NCBI GenBank assembly: GCA_036307185.1
Contig: JAXJYC010000029.1
Span: 124,001 to 188,000, forward strand
Reading direction: 5' to 3'
DNA: 64,000 nucleotides
Source: SVEL01 sp017381055
Lineage (GTDB): Bacteria; Bacillota; Clostridia; Lachnospirales; Lachnospiraceae
A program made the translations under genes and the position numbers. Below, in pieces: positions 52,450 to 61,878 of the stretch; the stretch's first letter is position 1, and each line of letters begins with the position of its first letter. The notes beneath the pieces are model-generated. The model saw only the letters and a program-made list of their open reading frames with translations, searched no databases and was not told the origin of the DNA.

Positions 52450-53901
52450 TTAAACAGTACCATGCTTTTTCGCTGGTCTATCCTCTCTCTTTGTATATAA
52501 CATCTCAAAAGCACCTATTACATATTTTCTTGTATACTCTGCTTCTATAATAGAATCAACGTATCCTCTCTTAGCTGCTGATATTACACTATTCTGTAAT
52601 GCTTCATACTCTGATGCCTTCTCATCCAAGTACGCTGCAGAATCACTTGCAGTCTTGAGTTCTTCATCATATATAATTCTTGCAGCATCTCTAGCTGGCA
52701 TAGTACCTACCAAAGCACTTGGCCATGCAAATACCATATCACAGCCCACTGACTTAGAATTCATAACTGTATATGCATTACCATAAGCTGATCCTACGAT
52801 AACATTTACCTTAGGCACTGTACTATTAGCGAATGCATATGTAAGCTTAGCTACTGCCTTAGCTATTGTTTTCTCTTCTTCAATAGTTGCCTTATAGCCA
52901 TTTACATTAGTCAATGTAAGAACTGGAATGTTAAATGCATCACAGAAATTAATAAATTCAGCAGCTTTATAACATCCATCAGTAGATAACTTTCCATCTG
53001 AAAGCTCTGTACATGTTCCATCTTCTTCATAGCACTTTGTTCTATTGGCTACTGCACCAACTGTTGCGCCATTTAACTTGACAAAACCTGTAAACATATC
53101 CTTTGCATATTCCCTTTTTAATTCCAAAACAAAATAGTCATCTGAAATAAGTCTTAACGCATTTAACGTATCTTCAAAGCAATTTTCCATTCCTTCACAC
53201 GCTCTGTTAAGACTATCATTACACTCTGAATATGCACCATCTTCTTCATTATTTGATGGCAATATAGAAATAAGAGTTCTTACAAAACCTGCAACTTCTT
53301 CATCAGTTCCTGTCATATCAGCAAGACCTGTTTTCTTAGCGTGATAAGCTGATGATGATGTATCTAACTTCTCCTTATAATTACCATCTAAAGCATTAGG
53401 TGCATTTACAAATAATTGACCTTTCTCAGACATCACTGTAAAATCTGCTAGCTCTGAAAGAATTCCAAGTCCACCTCCACAGTTTCCATATACAACTGCA
53501 ACTTGTGGAATCACACCTGAGGCATGAGACATACACTCATATAAGCATCCAAATGCATTCATTGCATCCATTGCCTCTTGCAATCTTAAACCAGCACAAT
53601 CAATAAGACCAATAATAGGTGCACCCATTTTCATAGCCATTTCATATAGCTTAGTTATCTTTTTCGCATGCATCTCTCCTATTGCCCCACCAAGAACAGT
53701 AGAATCTTGACTATACACATATACAAGACTTCCATCTATAACACCATAACCTGTTATAACACCATCACCTGGTGTCTCTTTAGTGTTCATATTGAAATCT
53801 GTACTTCTGGCATTTACAAGACCTCCAATTTGGACAAAGCTATTTTCATCAAGCAATGTCTCTATTCTTCTAAGGGCTATCTTTTCTGCCATTTGGTTCA
53901 T
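52450..53901 (-). CDS. Acyl-CoA carboxyltransferase (MmdA/12S-like)
   Basis: The 483-residue protein has both crotonase-like halves of the carboxyltransferase family: GDGVITGYGVIDGSLVYVY, APIIGLIDCAGLRLQEA and VVYGNCGGGLGILSEL in the first, and FCDAFNIPVLTLTNVNGY, VIVGSAYGNAYTVMNS and MVFAWPSALVGTMPARDAA in the second. The family acts on methylmalonyl-, propionyl-, glutaconyl- or acetyl-CoA; the sequence here does not decide which. It is the first gene of the operon, behind GGAGG. Together with oadA it gives two carboxyltransferases for one carrier. Confidence 0.9.
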   Translation of the reverse strand: MNQMAEKIALRRIETLLDENSFVQIGGLVNARSTDFNMNTKETPGDGVITGYGVIDGSLVYVYSQDSTVLGGAIGEMHAKKITKLYEMAMKMGAPIIGLIDCAGLRLQEAMDAMNAFGCLYECMSHASGVIPQVAVVYGNCGGGLGILSELADFTVMSEKGQLFVNAPNALDGNYKEKLDTSSSAYHAKKTGLADMTGTDEEVAGFVRTLISILPSNNEEDGAYSECNDSLNRACEGMENCFEDTLNALRLISDDYFVLELKREYAKDMFTGFVKLNGATVGAVANRTKCYEEDGTCTELSDGKLSTDGCYKAAEFINFCDAFNIPVLTLTNVNGYKATIEEEKTIAKAVAKLTYAFANSTVPKVNVIVGSAYGNAYTVMNSKSVGCDMVFAWPSALVGTMPARDAARIIYDEELKTASDSAAYLDEKASEYEALQNSVISAAKRGYVDSIIEAEYTRKYVIGAFEMLYTKREDRPAKKHGTV

Positions 53902-54002
53902 CTTTTAACCTCCTCTAATATATTATTTTGCACTTTAAGCAATTTGATTTCATAGAAAAACTGAAAACTATTTCCACAAAAACATAATCTTATCCAATTA
54001 TA

Positions 54003-54031
54003 ATTTTACTTCTTTTCCCATAAATTTTCAA
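54003..54031 (-). promoter_or_regulatory. Promoter of the decarboxylase operon
   Basis: Minus-strand TTGAAA, a 17-nt spacer and TAAAAT, about 100 bases upstream of the first gene, inside the 157-base spacer after the dac gene. Confidence 0.65.
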
Positions 54032-54058
54032 GTCAATTTTAGACAAATCATAGAATTG

Positions 54059-55309
54059 TCAATGCAATATAAACCTCATAAACACAACACCGAAAGACCA
54101 TGTATAATCTTTTTTAGCAATATCATTTGCTATTCTTATTTTATACTCTTTTTCCAATCCTTTTCCCAATATATACCTTACTTTTCCAATCACTTGTCCT
54201 TTTTTCACTGGTGCCTCTACAGTTTTCTTTATATTAATTATAGGTTTTATCTGTTCTTCTTCTGAAAGCAATGCCTTTATACTTCCTCTATCCATATATG
54301 TATCAACATTTATCTTGTAATTATTTGATATTCCTTTCACACCAAAATCATAATATTCTCCATACACTCCATTTAACACACCCACAGATGGCAAATCTAT
54401 TTCATCTGTAAAAAGCTCTTTAAGTTGATAATTATCAGTCCCATATTTTAACAATTTCTTTGTATCTTCCCATTTATAATTCTTATTATTAGGCCATCCA
54501 CAACCTAACAATGCAACTATATAAGTCCTTCCATCATTTTCATAAGCACACACATAACAATAGCCTGCATCATTTGTAAAACCTGTTTTTCCGCTTATCA
54601 TCCCATCAAGATTTTTCAACAATGTATTTCTATTCACTACATTATAACAACTACTGCCATTAACCAAACTTCCTGCTTCATCAAGCTTCTTATCATAAAA
54701 TGTTTTCTGTCCAGTCCTTGTTATCTCCAAAAAGGTATCATTTTTTATACAATAGCGCATAATTTTTGCCAAATCTGCCGCCGTTGTACTGTGTAACTTT
54801 TCCTTGCCATCTATATTTTTACTTGCATCCAAACCATTAGGTGTAATAAAATATGTATCCTTACATCCCAACTCTGTCCCTTTCTTATTCATTAAATTAG
54901 CAAATTCTTCAACACTACCTGCAACTCCTTCAGCAATAACCACAGCCGTATCATTATGTGATTCCAACATTAAGGAATATAATAAATCTTTTAAAACAAA
55001 CTGTTGTCCTTCTTTAATATTCAATTGAACATCTGGCATTGACGCAGCATATTTACTAACTGTAACAACACTATTTATGTCACCATATTCCAATGCAATT
55101 ATACATGTCATAATCTTTGTTGTACTAGCCATAGGTCTTATTGTATATCCTTCCTTTTCATACAATATTCTTCCACTTTCTCCATCCATCAAAACCGCAG
55201 ATAATGCATATAATCCACCATCTATAATATCTACCGCCAAGACTGTACTCCCTGTCAGAGCACACATTATACAAATAATTAAAATACATATCTTTTTTGC
55301 ATTTTTCAT
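54059..55309 (-). CDS. dacF: D-alanyl-D-alanine carboxypeptidase (PBP5/DacF type)
   Basis: This low-mass penicillin-binding protein trims the terminal D-Ala from peptidoglycan stem peptides. A signal peptide (1-25) is followed by the S11 motifs: STTK (Ser62-Lys65), SHN in LESHNDTAVVIAEG, and KTG in ISGKTGFTNDAGY, then a C-terminal beta domain. The start at 55309 (416 residues) is set by AAGGA before that ATG. scpA-scpB-dacF is a common Clostridia order. It is separated from scpB by a terminator. Confidence 0.9.
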   Translation of the reverse strand: MKNAKKICILIICIMCALTGSTVLAVDIIDGGLYALSAVLMDGESGRILYEKEGYTIRPMASTTKIMTCIIALEYGDINSVVTVSKYAASMPDVQLNIKEGQQFVLKDLLYSLMLESHNDTAVVIAEGVAGSVEEFANLMNKKGTELGCKDTYFITPNGLDASKNIDGKEKLHSTTAADLAKIMRYCIKNDTFLEITRTGQKTFYDKKLDEAGSLVNGSSCYNVVNRNTLLKNLDGMISGKTGFTNDAGYCYVCAYENDGRTYIVALLGCGWPNNKNYKWEDTKKLLKYGTDNYQLKELFTDEIDLPSVGVLNGVYGEYYDFGVKGISNNYKINVDTYMDRGSIKALLSEEEQIKPIINIKKTVEAPVKKGQVIGKVRYILGKGLEKEYKIRIANDIAKKDYTWSFGVVFMRFILH

Positions 55310-55350
55310 ATATTCCTTACACTTTAATTGCAGATAGATTTCTGCAACAA

Positions 55351-55390
55351 AAAAACACATTCTCATATAATTTTATGAGAATGTGTTTTT
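55351..55390. terminator. Terminator between scpB and dacF
   Basis: A perfect 17-bp stem (AAAAACACATTCTCATA / TATGAGAATGTGTTTTT) with a 6-nt loop, ending the scpAB transcript on the minus strand. Confidence 0.92.
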
Positions 55391-55392
55391 TA

Positions 55393-55971
55393 TTATACAT
55401 CAAGCTTTAACTGAACCTCTTGTTCAGCCTCACTCTCAAATTCTGCTACCTTATCACTATTAATTTCTGGTAATTCGTCAATAGACTTAACACCAAACTT
55501 TCTTAAAAAGTCCTCTGTTGTACCAAAAAGCAACGGTCTACCTGGTGCATCTAATCTTCCTACTTCGCCTACAAGATTATACTCTATAAGCTTATTAACT
55601 GCATGATCACACTTAACACCTCTTATTTTTTCAATTTCAATTCTTGTTATAGGCTGCTTATATGCAATTATAGATAATGTCTCAAGTAAAACATCTGTAA
55701 GCACCTGTTTCTTTGGCTGACTAGCAACCTTAATCAAGTATTCATACATATCTGTTTTTGTACACATCTGATAAGAATCCTCGATAGCTATAATATTAAC
55801 GCCTCTATCCTCTGCCTTATATTTATCTATAAGATTTGCTATAAGCTTTTTTGTAGTTTCAACATCGTGGCCTATTGCATATGCAATCTTATCAACCTCT
55901 ACTGCTTCTCCCATTGTAAAAAGTATAGCCTCAATTATGGCTTCGTATTTCTTAATCTCCACTTCGTTCAT
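55393..55971 (-). CDS. scpB: Segregation and condensation protein B
   Basis: ScpB dimerises through winged helices and binds ScpA in the SMC complex. The 192-residue protein has EAILFTMGEAVEV, LIDKYKAEDRGV, LETLSIIAYKQPITRIEIEK and RGVKCDHAVNKLIEYNLV, with GRPLLFGTTEDFLRKFG near the end. The start at 55971 lies behind AAAGGA; an ATG at 55989 is less well placed. It follows scpA by 32 bases. Confidence 0.96.
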   Translation of the reverse strand: MNEVEIKKYEAIIEAILFTMGEAVEVDKIAYAIGHDVETTKKLIANLIDKYKAEDRGVNIIAIEDSYQMCTKTDMYEYLIKVASQPKKQVLTDVLLETLSIIAYKQPITRIEIEKIRGVKCDHAVNKLIEYNLVGEVGRLDAPGRPLLFGTTEDFLRKFGVKSIDELPEINSDKVAEFESEAEQEVQLKLDV

Positions 55972-56003
55972 ACCGTCCTTTACAAACAAACCTTTCCAAC
56001 TAA

Positions 56004-56747
56004 TTATTCTGCTAAATCAATAATAATATCGTCAAAAATATCCTCTTGCACAATATTAATAAAACCAATTTTCATAAGTTCAAGAATAGCTAAGAATGAA
56101 ACAATAACTTGCATCTTTCCCTTCTGTTGTAACAATAAATCCTTGAAACTAAAATGCCTATGAAGTCTAGCATATTCCTTAACATATTCCATCTTCTCAG
56201 GAAGATTTACCTCTTCCTTTTCAATTTTTCCAAACTTACTTCTGATAGGGTCAACCTTATCCTCAACCCTCTGCATAACCTGCTTAAATATATCATTAAG
56301 CTTTGTAAGTGTAACATCCTCCAAAAGCTTGTCCAAATCAACTGGTGCCTCATACGCCAACACTTCCTCTGGAACTGTTGGTTTCTTGTACATAGCTCGT
56401 CCAGCATCCAACTCTCTATCTCTAAGCTCAAGAGACATATATTTGTACATCTTATATTCAAGAAGCTGTCTAACTAACTCATCTCTTGGGTCCTCTTCCT
56501 CACCCTCTTCATTAACCTGCTTTGGAAGAAGCATCTTTGACTTAATATCTATAAGTGTCGCTGCCATTACCAGAAATTCGCTTACTACATTTAAGTCCTG
56601 TCTATCCATTGCATTTACATACTCTAAGTACTGGTCTGTAATCATTGCAATTGGTATATCATATATATTAACTTTATTCTTATCTATCAGATGAAGTAAA
56701 AGGTCCAATGGTCCTTCAAACACCTGGAGTTTAACCGGAATGCCCAT
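56004..56747 (-). CDS. scpA: Segregation and condensation protein A (kleisin)
   Basis: ScpA is the kleisin that bridges the SMC heads. The 247-residue protein begins VKLQVFEGPLDLLLHLIDKN, the family signature, has VSEFLVMAATLIDIKSKMLL, and a C-terminal winged helix (FLAILELMKIGFINIVQ). Its partner smc lies at 12.7-16.3 kb. GGAGG precedes the ATG. A 170-base spacer with an AAAACGCGTTTT palindrome separates it from the divergent phosphoesterase. Confidence 0.97.
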   Translation of the reverse strand: MGIPVKLQVFEGPLDLLLHLIDKNKVNIYDIPIAMITDQYLEYVNAMDRQDLNVVSEFLVMAATLIDIKSKMLLPKQVNEEGEEEDPRDELVRQLLEYKMYKYMSLELRDRELDAGRAMYKKPTVPEEVLAYEAPVDLDKLLEDVTLTKLNDIFKQVMQRVEDKVDPIRSKFGKIEKEEVNLPEKMEYVKEYARLHRHFSFKDLLLQQKGKMQVIVSFLAILELMKIGFINIVQEDIFDDIIIDLAE

Positions 56748-56918
56748 AAAACCCTCCCAAAATAATATATTTACATCTCTGCGTCTACTAAATAAAAAAA
56801 GTTCAACGACAAGTATTTTACAAAAAAAAACGCGTTTTGTAAAGTCTCACATTTTTCTTGTTATTAACTACTCAATCTGTTAAACTTATAATATATATTT
56901 TACCTTAATGGAGGTTAT

Positions 56919-57809
56919 ATGATTTATTTTATAGCAATTATTATTTTACTTATATATGCTTGTATCTTTCGTTCCATATATGAAAGAAGCGTTATAGATA
57001 CAACAAAAATCAACATTGTACATAAGCTAGCTAGCCAATCAGAACCTGTTATTTTATTCTTTTCTGATTTACACGGAGTTTCATTTGGCAAAAACAACGA
57101 AAAATTACTCACTGCTATTGATAAAATCAATCCAGATGCAATAATTATAGGCGGTGATATGATTATTGATAAATATAAACATATGACTAATGACAGCAAA
57201 GCTAAAGAAAATGCTATATTTCTTTTAAATAAGTTATGTGAAAAATATACTGTGTACTATGGCATGGGTAACCATGAGACAAAGTCTCGAGTTAATGATA
57301 AAATTAAAGCTGAGTATAAAAATTATATTTATCGCATTGAAAATAAAAATTTGCATATATTAGCCAATAAGCACGAATATGTAACGATTAAAGGTACTAG
57401 ATTCTGTATATACGGATTAGAAATCGAACCTTCTTACTATTCAAAGAAAGCTTTAAAACACGCTGAAGCTACTTATGTAGAAAAACTTTTAGGTCCTGAA
57501 CCTGAACATAAGCATTCAATACCTATTGTAATTTCTCACACTCCTGACTCCTTTGACGCATGTGCAAAGTGGGGTGCTGAATACGTTTTATCAGGACATA
57601 ATCATGGCGGTTTTATTCGTCTTCCATACATTGGAGGAATAATCGCTTCAAATTTTAGACTTTTTCCAAAATATAGTGCTGGTATATATAAACACAAGGA
57701 TTGTATCTCAACAATGATATTATCTAGAGGTCTTGGCACTCACACAATCAAGTTTAGATTGTTTAACAAACCTGAATTAATAGTAATCAAATTCAAACCG
57801 AAAGGATAA
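56919..57809 (+). CDS. Membrane-anchored metallophosphoesterase
   Basis: The 296-residue protein has an N-terminal membrane segment (1-20) and the calcineurin-like motifs FSDLHG, GGDMI, GMGNHE, VISHTPD and SGHNHGG in order, so the two-metal site is complete. The family includes YkuE-like enzymes that act on lipids or peptidoglycan-linked phosphoesters outside the cell. The substrate is not known. It is followed after 4 bases by a lipoprotein gene. GGAGG precedes the ATG. Confidence 0.9.
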   Translation: MIYFIAIIILLIYACIFRSIYERSVIDTTKINIVHKLASQSEPVILFFSDLHGVSFGKNNEKLLTAIDKINPDAIIIGGDMIIDKYKHMTNDSKAKENAIFLLNKLCEKYTVYYGMGNHETKSRVNDKIKAEYKNYIYRIENKNLHILANKHEYVTIKGTRFCIYGLEIEPSYYSKKALKHAEATYVEKLLGPEPEHKHSIPIVISHTPDSFDACAKWGAEYVLSGHNHGGFIRLPYIGGIIASNFRLFPKYSAGIYKHKDCISTMILSRGLGTHTIKFRLFNKPELIVIKFKPKG

Positions 57810-57813
57810 TTAT

Positions 57814-58437
57814 ATGAGTAATAATAAAAGAAAAACAATATTATTTGCTTTATTTTCAGTACTACTATTTACTATCAGTGCATGTTCAAATAAAGATGAC
57901 ACAGAAATAAATGCAACAAACAGCACTAGTACTGAAATTGAAACTGATACAAATATCGCTTACACTTTTGATGATGGCACAATAATTACAAAAGATGAAC
58001 TTTTAGCACCTATTAGAACATATGACAATATATGTTCTACTGGAGATGCATCAGAATTCTTAAATGTATATCCTGCAGAGGTTCTTGACTTCTGTTTAGA
58101 AGCATCAGGTCAAGAAACCTACGAGGAATATGCAGAAATGCTTTTATATCTTTATACCCAGAATTATGGCACAAACTTTCAATTAACTAATACTTTTGTT
58201 GATTGTCAGCCATTAACAGAACATGAACTTGAGAAATTTTGTCAATTCTATGAAGAAAATATGAATTTATCTTTTGAACCAAGTTATGCATTTATAATAA
58301 CCTCTGAATTCAATATTTCATTTTTTGATGAGGATAATTCACCTATGAATGACTCTGACTTAGATTATTATATTGCATATTTCTTCAACAATAATATGTA
58401 TCTAGATTACTTTTATATCGATACTCTTGATTTATAA
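57814..58437 (+). CDS. Hypothetical lipoprotein
   Basis: The 207-residue protein has a type II signal peptide with lipobox TISAC (Cys24), a Thr/Asn/Glu-rich linker (25-50) and an acidic mostly helical domain (about 55-205; ICSTGDASEFLNVYPAEVLDF, given as 71-91). No family was recognised. It is co-transcribed with the membrane phosphoesterase and probably works at the outer face of the membrane. Its last 6 bases overlap the convergent dac gene, with no room for a terminator. Confidence 0.75.
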   Translation: MSNNKRKTILFALFSVLLFTISACSNKDDTEINATNSTSTEIETDTNIAYTFDDGTIITKDELLAPIRTYDNICSTGDASEFLNVYPAEVLDFCLEASGQETYEEYAEMLLYLYTQNYGTNFQLTNTFVDCQPLTEHELEKFCQFYEENMNLSFEPSYAFIITSEFNISFFDEDNSPMNDSDLDYYIAYFFNNNMYLDYFYIDTLDL

Positions 58438-59673
58438 GATATATTTTGTAAATATTTTTTTTAGTGTATTAGTAAAGTCTGCTTTTTCAACAGACTTACA
58501 AGCCACCACATCTACCCAACCAATACTCTTATTTCCAATAAAATATTCTATTTTACCTAAGGTGTCACCTTTCTTTATTGGTGCCACCACTTTTTTATTA
58601 TACACCACAGTCTTTTCAACACTACCCAAATCCTCCTCAGTAGTTGACACATAATTAAATGTTTCCTTTGCCATAACCTTAACCTTTTCACTTACACCAC
58701 CATCTATCTTTATATACTCCTTAAAACTTCTATTTTCATCGCTATATAACTTACAAACACCATATCCATACTTAAGTAATGTTTCTGCTTCACTAAATCT
58801 AACTTTATAGTTAGGGGCAGCCATTACTACTGCTATCAATTCAATATTATCTTTTTTAGCAGTAGCAGACACACAATACTTTGCTTTGCTGGTAGATCCT
58901 GTTTTTAAACCAGTTGCATATGGATACTGTTTTAAAAGCTTATTAGTATTTGATAGACCAAATTCACTTTCCCCCTTATCCGTTATGTGAGTAATATTCT
59001 CCATCCATATTGATGAATAATTATGTATTTCTGGATATTTAACAATAAGTTCTCTAGTCATAAGTGCCACATCATAGGCCGATGTATAATGATTATCTGA
59101 ATCACTAAGGCCACAGCAGTCCTCAAAGTTTGTATTATTCATTCCTAACTCTTTTGCCTTTTCATTCATCCTTGCCACAAACTCTCCTTCACTACCAGCA
59201 ATATGTTCTGCCATAGCTACACAAGCATCGTTACCAGATGCTATAACTATACATTTTATAAGTGTCTCTACATTTTGCTTTTCTCCCTCTTCTAAAAACA
59301 CTTGAGAGCCTCCCATTGATTTTGCATATGCAGATGTAATCACCTCCTCATCCATTGTAATTTTTCCTTTTTCTAGCTCCTCAAATATTAATATCAATGT
59401 CATTATCTTCGTAATACTGGCAGGACTAACTCGTTCATCCTTAGCTTTATCGTACATTATTGTGCCCGTTGTAGCCTCCATCAATACGCAGCTTTTACTA
59501 GATATGCCTAAATCAGTGGCACTTACCTCTACATCAATCGCTTCAAGGTCGTTTTCTTTAGAATAAAACACACCAGTCGATGCAAAAAAATATGTAAACG
59601 CCATAATAGAAGCAACCATTATACTTACAAAGCCTTTTCTTTTGCAAATAAAAAAGAACCTGCTATAACTCAT
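58432..59673 (-). CDS. dacA: D-alanyl-D-alanine carboxypeptidase (second S11 copy)
   Basis: The 413-residue S11 enzyme has an N-terminal signal anchor (about 14-33), SITK in SPASITKIMTLILIF, SGN in ASGNDACVAMAEHI, and KTG in GLKTGSTSKAKYCV. The C-terminal beta domain (from about 300) is similar in layout to the copy at 54-55 kb but the sequences are distant. GAGG precedes the ATG. It lies 63 bases after an LTA synthase-like gene, so both may be envelope functions under one promoter. Confidence 0.92.
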   Translation of the reverse strand: MSYSRFFFICKRKGFVSIMVASIMAFTYFFASTGVFYSKENDLEAIDVEVSATDLGISSKSCVLMEATTGTIMYDKAKDERVSPASITKIMTLILIFEELEKGKITMDEEVITSAYAKSMGGSQVFLEEGEKQNVETLIKCIVIASGNDACVAMAEHIAGSEGEFVARMNEKAKELGMNNTNFEDCCGLSDSDNHYTSAYDVALMTRELIVKYPEIHNYSSIWMENITHITDKGESEFGLSNTNKLLKQYPYATGLKTGSTSKAKYCVSATAKKDNIELIAVVMAAPNYKVRFSEAETLLKYGYGVCKLYSDENRSFKEYIKIDGGVSEKVKVMAKETFNYVSTTEEDLGSVEKTVVYNKKVVAPIKKGDTLGKIEYFIGNKSIGWVDVVACKSVEKADFTNTLKKIFTKYIL

Positions 59674-59736
59674 AAAAGCCTCATCATCTCTCTTTTATAA
59701 ATTATATGGTTCTTTTTATTTTTTATTCATAAAAAA

Positions 59737-61860
59737 CTAATCAATAGCTTTATCTGTCACATCATCTGATGAATCTTCTAACAAATCCTGTACATTAAAA
59801 TATGTATATGGTTCTGTTGTACTTAATACCGTTGAATTACTCTTCTGTGATACTGTAATAACATCTAAAGATTCCAAATCACTTTCATGTATAAGTAATT
59901 TCTTTTCATTAATAAACTGTGTATCACATTGACTTCCATTTATATATACAAAACTACAATTTGTATAATAATCTCCTTCAACTATATACCAATCATCGAT
60001 AATCTCTGCACCACTATCAAATTCTTGCTCTAACTGCATTTCTGGATTACACTCTAAAACTTCTTGATATGTTGCCGGTCTAACGTTTTCTATTAAAACA
60101 TCGTATGTTCCAAGTTGCAAATCAATTACAACATATGGATTTATTCCCTTATATGCATACATATCTCCATAAAGAATATCATATGTCAATAAATGAAGCT
60201 TATTTAAGTAATCCTCCTTACCATTATAAACCTGATGGAACTTATTAATTAAGCCGCCATCAATATTAAGATACTGGAACACTCTAGAGCTTAACTGATA
60301 TGTCTCAATATCCTTATCTGGCATATCTAAATCAAAATTACTCCATACAATATATTCCGTCTCATATAAATTGCCATTTGTAAGATCTTTTTCCTTAATA
60401 TTAAGACTTGGTAAATGATCTCCATACAATACAAGTACTGTATCCTCATTATATGCTTCAAGCTGCGCAATAAGATCACCAACGAAAATATCCATTTCAT
60501 GAATCATATTAACGTAGTATTCCCACATATACATCTCTTCTTTACTGTCATAACCATCAACTACTGTTATAGCTGGCTCTTCAAGCACGCTTTCCTTCGG
60601 ATAATCGCCATGTCCCTGAACAGAAATTGTATAAATATAGTCCTTTTCTTCAGTTGATCTAAGCACCTTCATAATCTCTTCTGTTAAAACATCATCTTTT
60701 ACCCAATCTGTGACTGTATAATTCTTTGGATTCATATACTCTACTGATGTAAATGTATCATAACCCAATCTAGTAAACACATTTCTTCTTCCATAGAATG
60801 TAGCTGTATTATTATGAATAGCATGTGTTGAATATCCATACTCCTTTAATATATAAGCAGCCGATTCACATGTTTTTGACTTAAGTATAGTCTTATATGG
60901 AAATTCTCCTGGACCAAAGTTATCAAGATTAAGACCTGTCATAATCTCAAACTCTGTGTTAGCAGTTCCATAACCAACATTATTAACTGTCAAAAATCCC
61001 GATGGGTATTTTTCTTTTAATTCATTGAATATAGGAGTAGCATCACTTGATAACTCTAAACCTTCTACTTTGCTAACATCAAAGAACGATTCAAGCTGTA
61101 AAAAGATAACATTAGGTGTCTTAAGCTTGTTTTCATTAACAGTTGAACTATTATCAAGTTCAGACATAACTTCATTAACTTTCGCTTCTGAATACTCTGA
61201 GGGTTCCTCTACACCTTTATATAACAAGCTACACACGAAACAATATGGAAAACCATAATCCTGATATGCAATTGTCATATTTGGAAACTTCTGTGAAACA
61301 ACACCAAATGCAAAGCCAACCTTAATGATTATAAACATAATCGCCGATGTAGCTATAATAAGCGCTACATTTCTGCCATACTTAATCTTCTCTGCATATT
61401 TTGGGAACTTTAACCATACAATCAAAACGATCATTGCAACTGCTGCAAATGATATAACTATCAATACCAATTCAAAAGAATTAAGATACTTTCCTATGAT
61501 ATCATCAATAGAATCCAAAAGTTTTAAGTCAGTAGCCGAAAACGGTGTAACTCTCTTAGATGTGATAACAAAGTTAGTTATTCCTAAGCCTAACCATACT
61601 GTACTAACTGTTAAAATATAAGCCAATCTTCTTTTTAACAAAAGACAAAAGCTTAATGTAAACGTAATAATTGAGTAATTAATTACAAATGAAAATGGAT
61701 CTCTAAATAAGTATATAAGCCCCTTCCATACAGATCTCGCATTACAAATCTCAATAATTATATTACACAAAAATGCTGCTAAAAATAAACCTATGGCTGT
61801 TATTCTCTTATTTCTAGTTTCGATAATATCTACTAAGTAGCTTTTTAATTTTCCCTTCAT
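59737..61860 (-). CDS. LTA synthase-like sulfatase-fold membrane protein
   Basis: The 707-residue protein has five N-terminal membrane segments (to about residue 200) and an extracellular sulfatase-type domain (about 245-560). Motifs match LtaS: FLQLESFFD (metal Glu), VGYGTANTEFEIMTGL with the candidate catalytic Thr, HNNTATFYGRRN and LYGDHLPS. A further ~130-residue C-terminal part is less conserved. It may polymerise glycerol phosphate or modify another wall glycan. It is 18 bases after a histidine phosphatase gene. Confidence 0.88.
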   Translation of the reverse strand: MKGKLKSYLVDIIETRNKRITAIGLFLAAFLCNIIIEICNARSVWKGLIYLFRDPFSFVINYSIITFTLSFCLLLKRRLAYILTVSTVWLGLGITNFVITSKRVTPFSATDLKLLDSIDDIIGKYLNSFELVLIVISFAAVAMIVLIVWLKFPKYAEKIKYGRNVALIIATSAIMFIIIKVGFAFGVVSQKFPNMTIAYQDYGFPYCFVCSLLYKGVEEPSEYSEAKVNEVMSELDNSSTVNENKLKTPNVIFLQLESFFDVSKVEGLELSSDATPIFNELKEKYPSGFLTVNNVGYGTANTEFEIMTGLNLDNFGPGEFPYKTILKSKTCESAAYILKEYGYSTHAIHNNTATFYGRRNVFTRLGYDTFTSVEYMNPKNYTVTDWVKDDVLTEEIMKVLRSTEEKDYIYTISVQGHGDYPKESVLEEPAITVVDGYDSKEEMYMWEYYVNMIHEMDIFVGDLIAQLEAYNEDTVLVLYGDHLPSLNIKEKDLTNGNLYETEYIVWSNFDLDMPDKDIETYQLSSRVFQYLNIDGGLINKFHQVYNGKEDYLNKLHLLTYDILYGDMYAYKGINPYVVIDLQLGTYDVLIENVRPATYQEVLECNPEMQLEQEFDSGAEIIDDWYIVEGDYYTNCSFVYINGSQCDTQFINEKKLLIHESDLESLDVITVSQKSNSTVLSTTEPYTYFNVQDLLEDSSDDVTDKAID

Positions 61861-61878
61861 AATTATGCCCTATTCTTT

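Noticed and set aside
56817..56840. AAAACGCGTTTT palindrome in the scpA/phosphoesterase spacer
   Set aside because: It is short, in A/T-run sequence, and could be chance; no promoter overlap could be shown.
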